The position numbers and the translations under genes were made by a program. From Ruminococcus sp. (GTDB lineage: Bacteria > Bacillota > Clostridia > Oscillospirales > Ruminococcaceae), in assembly GCA_016288815.1 (NCBI GenBank), contig JAEELF010000069.1, forward strand, positions 1 to 33,482: a stretch of DNA of 33,482 bases, in the 5' to 3' direction. The notes beneath the pieces were generated by a model. It was not told where the DNA came from. It was given only the letters and a program-made list of their open reading frames with translations, and searched no databases. Shown here piece by piece: positions 13,178-21,110 of the stretch. Every line of letters begins with the position of its first letter. Position 1 is the first letter of the stretch.

Positions 13178-15751
13178 TCAGGACACGGATGGTCTGAAGC
13201 GTATCGCATCGTCCTCCGGGAGCGGCTTGCTGAAAAAGTAGCCCTGTATCGTGTCCGCGCCGAATTCCTTAAGGCGCAGGTACTGCCACTTTTCCTCGAC
13301 ACCCTCAATGGTCATCTCCTTGTTCAAATCGTGGACAAGGCGGATGACGTCATCGATGAACTCGTCCTTGCCCTCGATGAGATAATTGTCCACGAGGGAT
13401 TTGTCCAGCTTGATGACATCGACGGGGATATATGTGAGGTAGCCCAGCGAGGAGTAGCCCGTTCCGAAATCGTCCATGAGCAGACGTATCCCCAGACCTC
13501 TCAGGCGGTCGAACAGTTCATTCGCCTGACCGGTCTGCTCGAGGAAGGCGCTCTCCGTTATCTCGACCTCTATGTACTTCGGGTCGATGCCGTACTTTTT
13601 GAGCAGCGATTCAAGGAAGTCCACATATCCTTCGTCGCTGAGCTGATTGCTGGAGTAGTTTATAGAAACGGGGTAGATGGTATGTCCCTCGTCGCGCCAC
13701 GCAGCGAGCTGACGCACCACAAGCTCCGTGGTAAGGCGTCCTATCCTCCATATCCAGCCCTTTTTCTCGGCAATGGGGATAAACTGTCCCGGACCCACTC
13801 CTGCTCCCTTCATACGGATAAGCGCTTCGAACCCGTTGAGCTCCAGGTTCTGTGCATTGACCTTCGGCTGGTAGAGCATGAAGAAGCCGTCGTTCTCGAG
13901 GGCGTCCAGTATCTTCTTGCAGACTATCTTCTCCTCGATAGCCTTTTCCTTTAGCTCTCGGCTGTAGAAGAAGGTCTTGTTGAGTCCCATCTGCTTGGCT
14001 ACGAACATAGCCTCCTCAGCGTTGTTGATACGCTCCTCCGCGCTCATTACTCCGTCAGCATTGGAGACGCCTATGCAGACGGTCAGCTTGAGCTCGATGT
14101 TGTCCCGCCTGAACGGCTCGTCGAACACCGCACGGATCATGCCCAGCTTCGGGTGATCCTCCGTAAGTCTTTCTTCCATGATCAGCATGAACTGGTCGCC
14201 GCCGTAGCGCGACAGCATCCAGCGCGTATCGAAGCTGAGCTTCCCGAGCCTGTCAGCGGCAGTTTTCAGCACCTCGTCCGCGAACTCATGGCCGTATGTG
14301 GCGTTTATGCCCTTGAAGCCGTCGATATCGACCATTACAGCGGTGAAGTCGCGCCATTCGCTGTTCCCTCTTGTGAGGAGGTCGAGGGTATAGCTGCGCG
14401 TGTAGATGCCGAGCATCTGGTCGTGGTGGGACTTGTCTACCGTTGTTTTGAGGTAGTACACGCAGTTGTCCCTGTGGTTGAAGCCGTTGTATATAGCAGT
14501 TGCCATGTCGATACAGGAATTGTAGCCGCACGACATACAGTTGATGTTCCGCGAAGCAGGAGTGATCTTGCCCATCGAGAGGAATATGTGTTCAAGGCTG
14601 TCGCTGTCCGGGATATGCACTGCACAGCTCGCGGAGAGGTCGCAGTAGGTGCGCATATAGTCCGAAAAATCGAGCATCGCAAAGCGCTCGTTCAGCGCAG
14701 CCAGACGCTCTGCCGGCGTGACAAAGCGCGACACAGCTGGGTCGCCGCAGTCGGTCTTGACGCTCTCCTGTATTTTCAGCAGCGAGAACAGGGCTTTGTC
14801 CGTCGAGGACAGGGCAGGGTCAGTCGCAGTGCCGCAGAGGCAGCCGTTCTCGCAGTTCAGTGCGTCGATGAACAGGAAGGGTATCTCCTTGCTGGCAATA
14901 TTCTGCGCGTGCGCCTTGAGGTACTCGTACATATGGCGCTCGCCCTCTATCTGGCGGATAAACGCGCCGTCGCCGAGGAACCACCTGACGTGCTCCTTGA
15001 GTCCGCCAGGCATGGGGTAGATAGTTCCCAGACCGTACTCGACCTCGTCCTTTGCTGGCTCGCCGTAGAGTCCCCTTTCGCGTATCACCTTCATGAGGTG
15101 ATTGAACGTGACGTTGTACTGCACGAGACCCTCGTTCGCCGGGTCGTCTATCTCGAGCTTCTTTGCGATACACGGGCTAAGGAAGGCGAAGCGGTCGGTT
15201 ATACCCATCTGCGTGCGGGCATAGACTGCCGCACACATCAGCGGGCTCTGCACCGGGAACAGGCAGGGCAGCAGCTCCGGGAGGTACTTCTCGATGTACG
15301 TAACAACCGCCGGACAGGGCTGCGAAATGCCCCCGATAAAGTTGTTTTCCTGTATGTAGCGCAGGTATCCCCACGTTGTTATGTCCGCGCCGAAAGCGAC
15401 GTTGATGAGGTGCTTCACGCCGAGAGCTTTGAGTCCGCCGAGGACACGCTCGTACTCATCGGGATAATTCGCCTGGAATGACGGTGCGATGAGCAGCGAT
15501 ACCGGCTCCCCGGCAGCAAGGTCAGCCAGAAAAGCCTCGGTATCGTCCGCGTACTCCCTTGCGTCATGCTCACAGGCGTCGAAGCACGCTCCGCAGGCTA
15601 CGCAGCGCTCGGGGTCAACGTCAATACGCGAGCGTCCGTTTTCGTCCGCCTCCGTGGAGATGCAGGCGCCCATTGCGCTGCAAGCATTTATGCACTTATT
15701 GCACCCCACGCATTTTTCGTTTGTAAAGATCAGTTCTTTCATTTCTGTCAT
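13178..15751 (-). CDS. [FeFe]-hydrogenase-like sensor fused to GGDEF and EAL domains
   Basis: An 857-residue cytoplasmic protein. Order: two ferredoxin clusters (CVGCNKCINAC at 14-24 and CVACGACFDAC at 50-60), an iron-only hydrogenase C-terminal domain (about 85-370), a CxxCGYxxC FeS module (405-413, then Cys430), GGDEF (about 450-600) and EAL (about 610-850). In the hydrogenase part the four ligands expected for the cubane are kept (Cys146 in QPCP, Cys193 in SPCIAKKLE, Cys300 and Cys304 in NCENGC), but the proton-relay Cys of TSCCP is Pro. The GGDEF signature reads GGDQF (517-521), probably weakened. The EAL domain has EALIRM, EITES, DDFGTG, KLDK and EGVE, so it looks active as a c-di-GMP phosphodiesterase. 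The start at 15751 has AAAAGG just upstream, and the family match begins there. It is a single-gene unit. A redox or H2 sensing role is inferred. Confidence 0.88.
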   Translation of the reverse strand: MTEMKELIFTNEKCVGCNKCINACSAMGACISTEADENGRSRIDVDPERCVACGACFDACEHDAREYADDTEAFLADLAAGEPVSLLIAPSFQANYPDEYERVLGGLKALGVKHLINVAFGADITTWGYLRYIQENNFIGGISQPCPAVVTYIEKYLPELLPCLFPVQSPLMCAAVYARTQMGITDRFAFLSPCIAKKLEIDDPANEGLVQYNVTFNHLMKVIRERGLYGEPAKDEVEYGLGTIYPMPGGLKEHVRWFLGDGAFIRQIEGERHMYEYLKAHAQNIASKEIPFLFIDALNCENGCLCGTATDPALSSTDKALFSLLKIQESVKTDCGDPAVSRFVTPAERLAALNERFAMLDFSDYMRTYCDLSASCAVHIPDSDSLEHIFLSMGKITPASRNINCMSCGYNSCIDMATAIYNGFNHRDNCVYYLKTTVDKSHHDQMLGIYTRSYTLDLLTRGNSEWRDFTAVMVDIDGFKGINATYGHEFADEVLKTAADRLGKLSFDTRWMLSRYGGDQFMLIMEERLTEDHPKLGMIRAVFDEPFRRDNIELKLTVCIGVSNADGVMSAEERINNAEEAMFVAKQMGLNKTFFYSRELKEKAIEEKIVCKKILDALENDGFFMLYQPKVNAQNLELNGFEALIRMKGAGVGPGQFIPIAEKKGWIWRIGRLTTELVVRQLAAWRDEGHTIYPVSINYSSNQLSDEGYVDFLESLLKKYGIDPKYIEVEITESAFLEQTGQANELFDRLRGLGIRLLMDDFGTGYSSLGYLTYIPVDVIKLDKSLVDNYLIEGKDEFIDDVIRLVHDLNKEMTIEGVEEKWQYLRLKEFGADTIQGYFFSKPLPEDDAIRFRPSVS

Positions 15752-15766
15752 ATACCTTTTCTCCCT

Positions 15767-15793
15767 ACAGACTCCCGAATGGCATGGGTCTGT
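15767..15793 (-). other. Hairpin in the leader of the hydrogenase-like gene
   Basis: ACAGACTCCC (15767-15776) pairs with GGGTCTGT (15786-15793) with one bulge, between the promoter and the ribosome-binding site. It could act on mRNA stability or as an operator. No riboswitch consensus is seen. Confidence 0.35.
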
Positions 15794-15814
15794 CCAAAGG
15801 ATCATTGCAATATG

Positions 15815-15843
15815 ATTGTACCACATTTATGCGGAAAAAACAA
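15815..15843 (-). promoter_or_regulatory. Sigma-A promoter of the hydrogenase-like gene
   Basis: On the minus strand TTGTTT (15838-15843) and TACAAT (15815-15820) are 17 bases apart, 64 bases before the ATG at 15751. Confidence 0.6.
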
Positions 15844-15918
15844 TAGATAAAATGTTAACCCGCCCGCTGCTGCGCATTATGTCAACAGCCTCTCTATGCA
15901 AAAAGCTGAGCTGTCGTA

Positions 15919-15947
15919 TTGCACTTTGCGGGAAAAAGTGGTATAAT
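15919..15947 (+). promoter_or_regulatory. Sigma-A promoter of the sortase (and possibly TIR) genes
   Basis: TTGCAC (15919-15924) and TATAAT (15942-15947) are 17 bases apart. The start site near 15954 rules out translation from the ATG at 15950 and supports the ATG at 15974. The divergent hydrogenase-like promoter lies about 80 bases away. Confidence 0.8.
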
Positions 15948-15973
15948 GTATGCAACCCGGAGGAGCGGATATT

Positions 15974-16501
15974 ATGGAAGAAAAGAAAAAGCGGAAAAAG
16001 CCCGCATTCATAATCGGTATCATCATGATAGTCCTCGGAGTGGGAGTGCTGTCGTTTTACGGTTACCGGAAGATCAGCAGGGAGCTGTATCTCCGCAGGC
16101 TGCTGAAAGAGAACATCAACTTCGAGATACCGAGGCTCGGGATCAAGGTCCCCGTGCTCGAGGGCACCGGCCAGAAGGCATTGCAGGTCTCTGCGGGACA
16201 TTTCGAGGGAACGGGAGCGCTCGGCAGCGGCAATTACTGCATCGCAGGGCACAACAGTACGGTCTACGCCGAGATATTCAACGACCTCGACCAGATAAGC
16301 ATAGGCGACGAGATGTTCCTCGTGGACATCGACCCCGACCACACCCGCTACACCTATGTGGTGACTGAATACATGACGGTCGAGCCGGACGATACATGGG
16401 TGCTCGGCGACTTCGGAGACGACCGGCTGACGGTCATATCCTGCACCGACGACGGCAAGCAGCGTCAGGTGGTCGTCGGGGAGCTCAGATCAGGTAAGTG
16501 A
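15974..16501 (+). CDS. Sortase (class D-like transpeptidase)
   Basis: Membrane-anchored cysteine transpeptidase of 175 residues. A basic N terminus (MEEKKKRKKP) is followed by one membrane helix at about 11-30 and an extracellular catalytic domain. Catalytic residues are His93 in YCIAGHNSTV, Cys157 in LTVISCTDDGK and Arg164 in KQRQVVV. Such enzymes attach LPxTG-type proteins to the cell wall or build pili. No LPxTG protein is encoded in the window, so its substrate is elsewhere. GGAGG lies about 10 bases before the ATG. The next gene (TIR protein) starts 72 bases downstream with no clear promoter or terminator between, so co-transcription is possible. Confidence 0.9.
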   Translation: MEEKKKRKKPAFIIGIIMIVLGVGVLSFYGYRKISRELYLRRLLKENINFEIPRLGIKVPVLEGTGQKALQVSAGHFEGTGALGSGNYCIAGHNSTVYAEIFNDLDQISIGDEMFLVDIDPDHTRYTYVVTEYMTVEPDDTWVLGDFGDDRLTVISCTDDGKQRQVVVGELRSGK

Positions 16502-16573
16502 CCCGAACGGGGTATGACAGTTCAACAGTAACGCGCCGACCTGAAAACAAGACACTACGGAGGAATGAGTCAG

Positions 16574-19500
16574 ATGAGCGAGACATACAAATACAAGGCG
16601 TTTATCAGCTACCGGCACCAGCCCCTTGACTCGGCTGCTGCCGAGCGCCTGCAAAAGCTGCTCGAAAAGTACAAGGCACCCCGAAAGCTGGGGCTCGGGA
16701 AGCAGAAAATGCGCATTTTTCGAGATGTTTCGGAGCTGCCCTCCAGCGAGAGCCTCGGCGAGGATATCCGCAGTGCACTCAGGCAGTCCGAGTTCCTTAT
16801 CGTGGTGTGCTCACCTGAATACCGCTTCTCGAAATGGTGTATGGAGGAACTGCGGTACTTCCGCTCCCTTCACGGCAACACGAACAAGAACATAATCCCG
16901 CTCCTCGTGAGCGGTCAGCCGGCGGAGTCCTTCCCGGAGGAGATATGCTGGAACGAAGTCCATGCAGTTGACTCGAACGGCGAGCCTGTGACTACCCGCG
17001 TTGAGGTAGAGCCGCTTGCTGCAAACATCACCGCTCCCACCGCGCACAAGTCGATGAAGAAACTCGATTCCGAGTATCTCCGTATCGTCGCACCGCTGCT
17101 CGGGGTGGGCTACGATGACCTCTACCGCCGCGAGTTCAGGAGAAAAAGAGCCAGGCGAGCAGCCGCTGTTGCCGGTGCAATGGGTGTGCTGTCCGTTATC
17201 ACGGTCATCAGCGCGGTATCAGCTGTCGCAATACGGAAAAAGAACGACCTCATCGCCGAGAAGAACGGTCAGCTCCTTAAAGAGAACGCCGTCCACCTCG
17301 CGCAGGAGTCGGAGATAATGTACCGGAACGGCGACCTGCTGTCCGCGATAGAATGCGCGTATTCCGCGATGCCGCAGGGAGACGACGGCAATCCCGTCGT
17401 GCCGGACATCGAGAATATCCTCTCAAAGGAGCTGAAGCTCTATGAGACGAAGAACATCATGCCGCAGATAGCCCTCACCCACGACACCGCCATTGAGTCC
17501 CTTCAATATACCGGCGCGGGAAAGACGATAACCTCCTCTGATTCCACGGGGATATACTTCTGGGACGCCGAGACCGGCGAGCTACTAAAAAAGATAACCC
17601 CCGACGATGACGGCTTCGAGAGCGACAAGCAGCTCAGGCTCTACTACGAGCGCGTGCAGGGCGCAGACAACGCTCCTTTCGTCTCGCAGTCGGCTCCGGA
17701 CCTCGGAGCGGATTTCGCCAGAAACAGCACATTCGATACCCTGTTCACGAACCTTGAACGCGACCTTTCCGTAGACGTTCCCGGAGAGGGTAGTGACGTC
17801 TTTGTCGTCAACGAGTCCGACTTCACAATAACCCGTCTCGACGGCGTTACCGGAAAGACCGAATGGGTATCCGAGCCGGGAGAGCTTTCGTATATCAGCG
17901 TCTTCTACGACGACGGATTCATGACCCGCTTCGGCAGCATTGAGGAGAACGGCAAAACAAAATACTACGTCGAACCAATTATGCTGGACAGCGGAATATC
18001 GGCTGGCACTTATGAGATAACCTCCGCGATAAAAGAGCTCTGGAACGCGGACTTATGTTCACTCAAAATGTCGATCAACAAATATGGGTATCTGACTATT
18101 ATCGACGAAGAACACTATAGATACTACCTGTACTCGATCTTTGACGAAAGCGGCGAACTCACTGAAGAGGACAGCACGTCAGGCAGCCCGCCCTCTTCGA
18201 TCTCCCTTTCTCAGCGGACGTTCGGCACAGACTTCCTCATAGCTATGACTTTTGATTATCTGTACTACCAGAACACAGATCTGATGCTTTTTACAGTCAG
18301 TGATAATGGCAGCAGAGATGCTCAGTACGCTCATGTATCCGCCATGAACATCGGTCCGGATCCACTCATTGAGATGTATCCCGGGGACGAGCTCGGACTG
18401 TCCTATGACCTGCTCGTGCTCTCCGATGACAGATCGGTATATGTCTACAGGTACGATAAACTGGAAGAGATAGTTTCGTACAGGTTTGAAGCGGACATCT
18501 CAAGCGCCTCCCTCAGTGAGGACGGATTCATTCACGTTCTGCTCTCAGACGGCAATGATTATAGAGTGAGGCTCGAAGACGCCTATGCAGATACCCCGAA
18601 GATCGGGATGCATTTCGGCAAGGCGCAGCTTTCAAACGGAAGTGCAGTATACAGTCAGGGCAGATATGTGACCTATGAAAAATACTCAAATGTCGCATAT
18701 ATACAGTATGAACGCCGCAACGAGCACGCCTCGGAGGAGCTGTCTGTCGACGGTGAATGCAACTACCTCATATGGGCTGTGAATGACGACAAGATAGTAT
18801 ACTCTACATATACCGGCGATTCACTCATTCAGCAGTGGGAGCGTGACGACCATGTCTGGCTGTACGACGGCTCAGACGGCTCTGTCCGCGAGATAGAAGA
18901 GCTGGAGGACTGCTACGTTTACAACGCTGTCTTCCTCGACAGCGACACTCTCCTCGTACATTTCAGGCGCGAGACCGACAACACGGATTCTATGTTCATC
19001 ATAGACACCGGCACCCTTGACTGTGATATGGTCATCTCGTCCAATGACGAAGCACCTATGTCAAGGGAAAAGATAAAAGTCAGCGGCGGTATCGCCTACT
19101 ATACCAGCCAGAGGAATTATCTCCTGAGCGTTGACCGGAAGGGGAAGATAAAGTATCTTACCTCCGATGAATACGGCGACGAGATCTTCCTCGACTTCGC
19201 TGCCGCGCCTTCTAGCGGGTGCGTCATCGGCAGTGCAGCAGCGCAGATCGACAGTGATCCCCTCTACAAGGTCTATATGTACGACCCAGAGGAGGGCCTC
19301 TCCGAGCTCATGGACTGCGAAGAAGACGATGTCATAAACTGCTTCTGGCTCGATGATGATACGCCGTGCTTCCTCGGCAGGAACAGGACCATATATGTTT
19401 TCGATAACGTCAAAAACGGCAAATACACCAAGATCAGCCTCGACGGCATAACTGCCGACCCGATAGCCGCCTGTGTCCTTACTGACAGGACGATGGGCGT

Positions 19501-19918
19501 GCTCTGCCGCGACAATTGCCTCTACGAGGTCGACCTCAAGGGCTATACCGGCAGAAGCGTTGAACTGACCTGTGACGCATTCGACGAGAACGGGCAGATC
19601 TCCGCATATGACAGCTGCTCCGCATTCATGCTCGAAAGCCGTCCGGTAAAGAGGACCGACATGAACGCTGTGGTCATCACATGGGATATATGCAGCCCTT
19701 CCGAAAGTGTTTTCAGGAGCTATATGGACAATGCGTGGGTGCTGCTCCCGGACGAGATGAAGGTGCTGTACTATATCCCCTACTACGTCGGCGCTGCTGA
19801 CGACCTCAGCACGATTTACACCAATGACTACACAAGCGACACAATATGCAGCTACCCGCTGTACAGCGCTGAGGATATCATCGCTGCCGCACAGGAGTAT
19901 CTCGCGGCACTGAAATAA
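16574..19918 (+). CDS. Membrane TIR-domain protein with a large extracytoplasmic beta-propeller-like region
   Basis: 1114 residues. The TIR domain (about 5-165) begins YKYKAFISYRHQ, has FRDVSELPSSESLGEDIRSALRQ on either side of the BB-loop region, FLIVVCSPEYRFSKWCMEEL with Glu92 at the place of the catalytic Glu of NAD-cleaving TIRs, and NIIPLLVSG. RRKRARR at about 189-195 and one helix (198-221) put the TIR inside and nearly 890 residues outside. A short helical piece (LAQESEIMYRNGDLLSAIECAYSAMP) precedes beta-rich repeats such as TITSSDSTGIYFWDAETGEL, like WD40 blades but poorly conserved. The ATG at 16574 is preferred because GGAGG lies 10 bases upstream. The ATG at 16565 would be only one base from it. 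Bases about 17930-18830 are much richer in A+T than the rest. The DUF5131 gene follows after 18 bases. An NADase immune or signalling role is inferred. Confidence 0.82.
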   Translation: MSETYKYKAFISYRHQPLDSAAAERLQKLLEKYKAPRKLGLGKQKMRIFRDVSELPSSESLGEDIRSALRQSEFLIVVCSPEYRFSKWCMEELRYFRSLHGNTNKNIIPLLVSGQPAESFPEEICWNEVHAVDSNGEPVTTRVEVEPLAANITAPTAHKSMKKLDSEYLRIVAPLLGVGYDDLYRREFRRKRARRAAAVAGAMGVLSVITVISAVSAVAIRKKNDLIAEKNGQLLKENAVHLAQESEIMYRNGDLLSAIECAYSAMPQGDDGNPVVPDIENILSKELKLYETKNIMPQIALTHDTAIESLQYTGAGKTITSSDSTGIYFWDAETGELLKKITPDDDGFESDKQLRLYYERVQGADNAPFVSQSAPDLGADFARNSTFDTLFTNLERDLSVDVPGEGSDVFVVNESDFTITRLDGVTGKTEWVSEPGELSYISVFYDDGFMTRFGSIEENGKTKYYVEPIMLDSGISAGTYEITSAIKELWNADLCSLKMSINKYGYLTIIDEEHYRYYLYSIFDESGELTEEDSTSGSPPSSISLSQRTFGTDFLIAMTFDYLYYQNTDLMLFTVSDNGSRDAQYAHVSAMNIGPDPLIEMYPGDELGLSYDLLVLSDDRSVYVYRYDKLEEIVSYRFEADISSASLSEDGFIHVLLSDGNDYRVRLEDAYADTPKIGMHFGKAQLSNGSAVYSQGRYVTYEKYSNVAYIQYERRNEHASEELSVDGECNYLIWAVNDDKIVYSTYTGDSLIQQWERDDHVWLYDGSDGSVREIEELEDCYVYNAVFLDSDTLLVHFRRETDNTDSMFIIDTGTLDCDMVISSNDEAPMSREKIKVSGGIAYYTSQRNYLLSVDRKGKIKYLTSDEYGDEIFLDFAAAPSSGCVIGSAAAQIDSDPLYKVYMYDPEEGLSELMDCEEDDVINCFWLDDDTPCFLGRNRTIYVFDNVKNGKYTKISLDGITADPIAACVLTDRTMGVLCRDNCLYEVDLKGYTGRSVELTCDAFDENGQISAYDSCSAFMLESRPVKRTDMNAVVITWDICSPSESVFRSYMDNAWVLLPDEMKVLYYIPYYVGAADDLSTIYTNDYTSDTICSYPLYSAEDIIAAAQEYLAALK

Positions 19919-19936
19919 CGAAAAGGAGCGGCGGAC

Positions 19937-21046
19937 ATGGCTATCTGGAATCCGTGGCACGGCTGCCACAAGATAAGTCCCGGCTGCGCGAACTGCTATG
20001 TCTACCGGCGGGACGAAAGTATCGGCAAGGACGCTTCTGTGGTTTCCAAGACCGGCGACTATGATCTGCCGCTGAAAAAAGACCGTCAGGGACACTTCAA
20101 ACTGACCGCCGATGACGGCGAGGTTTTCACCTGCATGACGTCCGACTTCTTCCTCAGCGACGCCGACGAATGGCGGCAGGGCTGCTGGGATATGATACGT
20201 CTGCGGCAGGACCTGCACTTCCACATAATCACAAAGAGGATCGACCGCTTCGCAGAGTGTATCCCGCCCGACTGGGGAAACGGCTGGAACAACGTCACGA
20301 TATGCAGCACCTGCGAGGATCAGGAGCGGGCTGACTACAGGCTCCCGATATTTCTGTCGCTCCCGATAAAGCACAGGGAGATCATCTCCGAGCCTATGCT
20401 GGGCGAGCTGAACATCGAGAAATACCTCGCGTCCGGACTTATCGGGCACGTCACCTGCGGCGGGGAATCCGGCGACAATGCAAGACCGTGCGACCTCCGC
20501 TGGATACAGGAGGTGCGCCGTGAGTGCATCCGCTGCGGAGTGCCGTTCACGTTCCGGCAGACCGGAGCGGTGTTCATCAAGGCAGGCAGAGTCTACCGCC
20601 TTGAACGCAGGCTCCAAATACCGCAGGCGAGGAAGTCCGGGTACAGCTATACACCGGGGAATGATTCCGGCGCTGCGATAAAATATCAGCTGCCGGACAG
20701 AGCCGCTCTGTTCGCAAGGCTGAGCCGCTCTAACTTCAGGAGCCGCTTCCGCCTGACCGAAAAGGACAAGGCGTATATCGCCGAAAAGGGAGCGGACACC
20801 ATAAAGCTCCATGCGCAGGACATCGTGAAAAAGCGGCTGTCAGCGGAGGCTCCCGAGAACGACGGTAAGCAGACCCCGATGAAGGGACACCCTGTCTTCA
20901 TCGCACAGCACGCCACAGCCTGCTGCTGCCGGAGCTGCCTTGAAAAGTGGCACGGTATCCCCGCGGGGAAGGTCCTCACGCAGGCTGAACAGGCGTACAT
21001 AGTTGACGTTATCACTGACTGGATCACAAGAGCTGCGGGCTCTTGA
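19937..21046 (+). CDS. DUF5131 (phage Gp37/Gp68-like) protein fused to a DUF4186 domain
   Basis: 369 residues. The N-terminal part (1-about 235) matches DUF5131/Gp37-Gp68: IWNPWHGCHKISPGCANCYV with Cys10, 17 and 20 (a radical-SAM-like Cys cluster), FTCMTSDFFLSDADEW, FHIITKRIDRF, NVTICSTCEDQERADYR, ISEPMLGEL and VTCGGESGDNARPCD. A linker leads to a DUF4186-like domain (about 263-369) with FRLTEKDKAYIAEKG, GHPVFIAQHATACCC and CLEKWHGIPAGK, carrying another Cys group (329-331, 334). Neither domain has an established biochemical function. AAGGAG precedes the ATG, 18 bases after the TIR gene, so the two are probably one operon. The family occurs in phages and mobile elements, but no other phage gene is seen here. 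Confidence 0.85.
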   Translation: MAIWNPWHGCHKISPGCANCYVYRRDESIGKDASVVSKTGDYDLPLKKDRQGHFKLTADDGEVFTCMTSDFFLSDADEWRQGCWDMIRLRQDLHFHIITKRIDRFAECIPPDWGNGWNNVTICSTCEDQERADYRLPIFLSLPIKHREIISEPMLGELNIEKYLASGLIGHVTCGGESGDNARPCDLRWIQEVRRECIRCGVPFTFRQTGAVFIKAGRVYRLERRLQIPQARKSGYSYTPGNDSGAAIKYQLPDRAALFARLSRSNFRSRFRLTEKDKAYIAEKGADTIKLHAQDIVKKRLSAEAPENDGKQTPMKGHPVFIAQHATACCCRSCLEKWHGIPAGKVLTQAEQAYIVDVITDWITRAAGS

Positions 21047-21110
21047 AGATATATCCACAATGGCACGGCATGATCTTATTTATCCACGAAACCAAAAGGA
21101 GGTCAAATGA

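Noticed and set aside
14153..15481. 442-codon plus-strand ORF opposite the hydrogenase-like gene
   Set aside because: Antisense shadow. The minus frame carries intact iron-sulfur, GGDEF and EAL motifs.
15752..15820. c-di-GMP riboswitch in the leader of the GGDEF/EAL gene
   Set aside because: Only a simple hairpin is present. The conserved GEMM blocks were not seen.
15950..15973. Upstream ATG for the sortase
   Set aside because: It lies at or before the expected transcription start (TATAAT at 15942-15947) and has no ribosome-binding site. The ATG at 15974 has GGAGG.
19061..20812. 583-codon minus-strand ORF across the end of the TIR gene and DUF5131
   Set aside because: It crosses two real genes in antisense and has no domain or ribosome-binding site. 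Long antisense ORFs are common in GC-rich DNA.
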